Made by a program: the position numbers and the translations under genes
Source of the DNA: JBCCMB01 sp039026555
GTDB taxonomy: Bacteria > Pseudomonadota > Alphaproteobacteria > Caulobacterales > Hyphomonadaceae
DNA: 7,654 bases
Assembly (NCBI GenBank): GCA_039026555.1
Contig: JBCCMB010000132.1
Location: 1-7,654, forward strand
Direction of reading: 5' to 3'
Notes under the pieces: model-generated
Told to the model about the DNA's origin: nothing
The model's input: the letters and a program-made list of their open reading frames with translations, nothing else
The model's database searches: none
In this document: piece after piece, positions 5,697-7,654 of the stretch
Position numbering within the stretch: position 1 is the first letter of the stretch
Layout of the letters: the number at the start of each line of letters is the position of its first letter

Positions 5697-7654
5697 CGCA
5701 CAGCGTCTTGCTTTCGATCCGCTGCTGCCCTGGCCGATTCTGATCGGCTTTTTCGTCGTGGTTGCGATCGTTTGGGGCGTTTATCTGGCGCGGCGCGGGC
5801 GGGCTTGGTTGATGCGGGCGCTGGCGTTGCTGGCGCTCGCCTCCGCATTGGCCAATCCACAATTAATCGAAGAACAGCGCGAGCCGCTCAAAGACATCGC
5901 CGCAATCATCTTGGATAGATCTGAAAGCATGCGGTTTGGCGACCGCACCGCCATCGCCGAGGCGGCCTTCGCTGATCTCAAGGCGCGATTGGAGGCCGAC
6001 GACACGTTGGAGCTGCGTATCGCGGAAACCGCCGCAGGCGCCGACGCCACCCATCCTTACGAAGCGCTGAACACAGCCTTTTCGGATGCGCCGCGCGAAC
6101 GCATCGCCGGCGCCTTCCTAATCACGGATGGACAGGCGCACGACATCCCCGCCACCCCTGAAGACGCCGCGCCTCTAGGTCCGATACACGCGCTCATCGC
6201 CGGCGAAGAAGACGTCCAAGACCGACGCATCGAAATCGTCTCTGCGCCCAATTTCGGCATTGTCGGCGAGCGCGCGGATATGAGCGTTCAAGTTGAAGCG
6301 CCCGGCGCCTCCCGCGCACGCGTGAGGATCTCCGTCAATGGCGAACGCATCGCCGCGCAAACTGTACGCGTCGGCGAACCGGACGTTATTCGCCTCGACG
6401 TCCCGCGACGGGGGCCCAACCTTATCGTGGTCGAGATCGATGAAGGCCCCAATGAACTAACCTTAGCGAATAATCGCGCGGCCGCGGCTGTGTCCGGCGT
6501 TCGCGATCGCTTGCGCGTGCTGCTCATAACCGGCGAACCGCATGCCGGCGCGCGCGTCTGGCGCGATTTGTTGAAATCCGATCCGTCGGTCGATTTGGTG
6601 CACTTCACGATTTTGCGGCCGCCGCACAAATTGGACGCCACGCCGACAAACGAGCTTGCGCTGATCGCCTTCCCGACGCGCGAATTGTTTGTGGAGCGCT
6701 TGCAGGAATTCGATCTGGTCATTTTCGATCGCTATCGGCGGCGCGGCGTATTGCCGATGGCCTATTTCGACAATATCGCGCGCTATGTGGCCGATGGCGG
6801 CGCCTTGATGGTGGCCGCGGGGCCGACCTTCGCTGGGCCCGAGAGCATTCATCGAACCAGCCTCGCCGCGGTCTTGCCCGGCCGGCCGACAGGTGAAATC
6901 ATTGAAGGCGAGATGACGCCCCAACGCTCGGATCTCGGCGCGCGGCACACCATCACGGCAGATTTGCCGGACGAAACCTCGTGGGGGCCTTGGCGACGAT
7001 ACATTGAGGGCCAGGAAGTCTCAGGCGACACCTTGCTCGAAACCTCGACGGGCGCGCCGCTTCTCCTACTCGATCGGGTCGGCGACGGGCGTGTGGCGGA
7101 GTTAATGTCCGACCAAATCTGGCTATGGGCGCGGGGTCACCAAAATGGCGGTCCTTATGGCGAACTGATCCGACGTTTGGCGCATTGGCTGATGAAAGAG
7201 CCGGAGCTGGAGGAAGAAAGGCTGAGTCTCACAGCAGAAGGTGGAGACATAAAAGCCAAACTGAGGTCGCTCAACGATGACCCCTCGCCTTTCACGCTCA
7301 TCGACCCAGAAGGCGCGCGCGTGTCTGCGGAGTGGACCCAGACCGCGCCGGGTGAGTTTGAAGCACGCCTCCCAGCACCACTCTTAGGGCTCTACGCCGG
7401 CGAAGCAGGCGGCGTCAGCGCCATCGCCCTAAACGGCCCCGCCAACCCCCGCGAATACATCGATCTGCGCGCGTCCGCAGAGGTTTTGCAGCCGATAATC
7501 GATGCTGCGGATGGCGGCGTGTTTCGGTTGGGCGGAGCGAACGACGTCACTCTTCCCGACATCCGCCGGATCGGCGCGCGCGCGGACGCTTCCGGCGCAT
7601 CTTGGGCAGGACTGAAACGACGCAACGCCTATGCGGTGAGATCGTCTGAGAGCC
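5689..7654 (+). CDS. Membrane protein with vWA and glutamine-amidotransferase-like domains (N-terminal 655 residues; cut by right window edge)
   Basis: The reading frame is open from an ATG at 5689 to the window edge. The ATG overlaps the preceding stop codon by 8 bases and has a strong GGAGGG (5678-5683) 5 bases upstream, so it is translationally coupled. Seen in order: helix 1 (about 14-33), a short basic loop, helix 2 (about 40-57), then a vWA domain with an intact metal site AAIILDRSESM (71-81; D76, S78, S80) and FLITDG (143-148). An Ig-like region (about 183-265) ends in ELTLANNRA. An amidotransferase-like domain (about 272-505) contains RVLLITGEPHAG, LLKSDPSVDLVHFTILRPP (294-312), EFDLVIFDRYRRRGVLP (340-356) and GGALMVAAGP (370-379), ending in HWLMKEPELEEERL (499-512), with a beta-rich tail after that. 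There is no cysteine in the 655 residues. Relatives are about 680-700 residues, usually with a C-terminal helix, which here would fall outside the window. It is probably periplasmic and membrane-anchored. It is homologous to a conserved alphaproteobacterial family with no known enzyme activity. Confidence 0.92.
   Translation, partial: MIDAQRLAFDPLLPWPILIGFFVVVAIVWGVYLARRGRAWLMRALALLALASALANPQLIEEQREPLKDIAAIILDRSESMRFGDRTAIAEAAFADLKARLEADDTLELRIAETAAGADATHPYEALNTAFSDAPRERIAGAFLITDGQAHDIPATPEDAAPLGPIHALIAGEEDVQDRRIEIVSAPNFGIVGERADMSVQVEAPGASRARVRISVNGERIAAQTVRVGEPDVIRLDVPRRGPNLIVVEIDEGPNELTLANNRAAAAVSGVRDRLRVLLITGEPHAGARVWRDLLKSDPSVDLVHFTILRPPHKLDATPTNELALIAFPTRELFVERLQEFDLVIFDRYRRRGVLPMAYFDNIARYVADGGALMVAAGPTFAGPESIHRTSLAAVLPGRPTGEIIEGEMTPQRSDLGARHTITADLPDETSWGPWRRYIEGQEVSGDTLLETSTGAPLLLLDRVGDGRVAELMSDQIWLWARGHQNGGPYGELIRRLAHWLMKEPELEEERLSLTAEGGDIKAKLRSLNDDPSPFTLIDPEGARVSAEWTQTAPGEFEARLPAPLLGLYAGEAGGVSAIALNGPANPREYIDLRASAEVLQPIIDAADGGVFRLGGANDVTLPDIRRIGARADASGASWAGLKRRNAYAVRSSES

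Noticed and set aside
797..6510. Five GCGATCGC palindromes (797, 1032, 1041, 5623, 6503), more than base composition predicts, recalling the cyanobacterial HIP1 element.
   Set aside because: They lie inside coding sequence and, for example at 1032-1048, simply encode Ala-Ile-Ala repeats with preferred codons. Nothing else here is cyanobacterial.
1..7654. tRNA, rRNA, CRISPR, insertion sequences or intrinsic terminators.
   Set aside because: All non-coding gaps are 8 to 33 bases long. I saw no repeat arrays, transposase motifs, or hairpin plus T-run at any gene end.

Overview
The window comes from an alphaproteobacterial chromosome, most likely the Caulobacterales/Hyphomonadales/Parvularculales side of the class. 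It is GC-rich (about 62% by eye) and densely coded. The gene order, a CoA pyrophosphatase/DUF1285 pair divergent from a MoxR/DUF58/DUF4159/glutamine-amidotransferase-like operon, is one I associate with this class. GANTC, the CcrM methylation target of Alphaproteobacteria, is almost absent: two sites in 7,654 bases. There are six genes, with the first and last cut by the window edges. I see no RNA genes, mobile elements, CRISPR arrays or long repeats.

Left arm (1-917, minus strand): a DUF1285 protein is followed 8 bases later by a Nudix-type CoA pyrophosphatase that runs off the left edge. The two look co-transcribed and translationally coupled. The divergent spacer to the next gene is only 33 bases (918-950).

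Right arm (951-7654, plus strand): four tightly packed genes form one operon. They encode (1) a MoxR-type AAA+ ATPase, (2) a cytosolic DUF58 protein with a degenerate von Willebrand A (vWA) metal site, (3) a 937-residue inner-membrane protein fusing a BatA-type double-transmembrane module, a degenerate vWA-like region, an amidotransferase-like fold and a C-terminal DUF4159 domain, and (4) an inner-membrane protein with two N-terminal helices, a vWA domain with an intact DxSxS metal site and a glutamine-amidotransferase-like domain, cut by the right edge. Gaps are 17 and 10 bases, then an 8-base overlap.

Inferred joint function: the MoxR ATPase, with DUF58 as cytosolic partner, works as a chaperone-like motor coupled to two large membrane proteins whose bulk is predicted to be periplasmic. 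From memory, mutation of the equivalent Rhizobium leguminosarum operon (RL3499-RL3502) causes cell-shape and envelope-integrity defects, so an envelope-maintenance role is the best guess. The biochemical activity of the family is not known to me. The most interesting points are the uneven preservation of the vWA metal site, a signal-peptide-like segment buried at the DUF4159 fusion joint, the complete lack of cysteine in three of the four operon proteins, and the near absence of GANTC.
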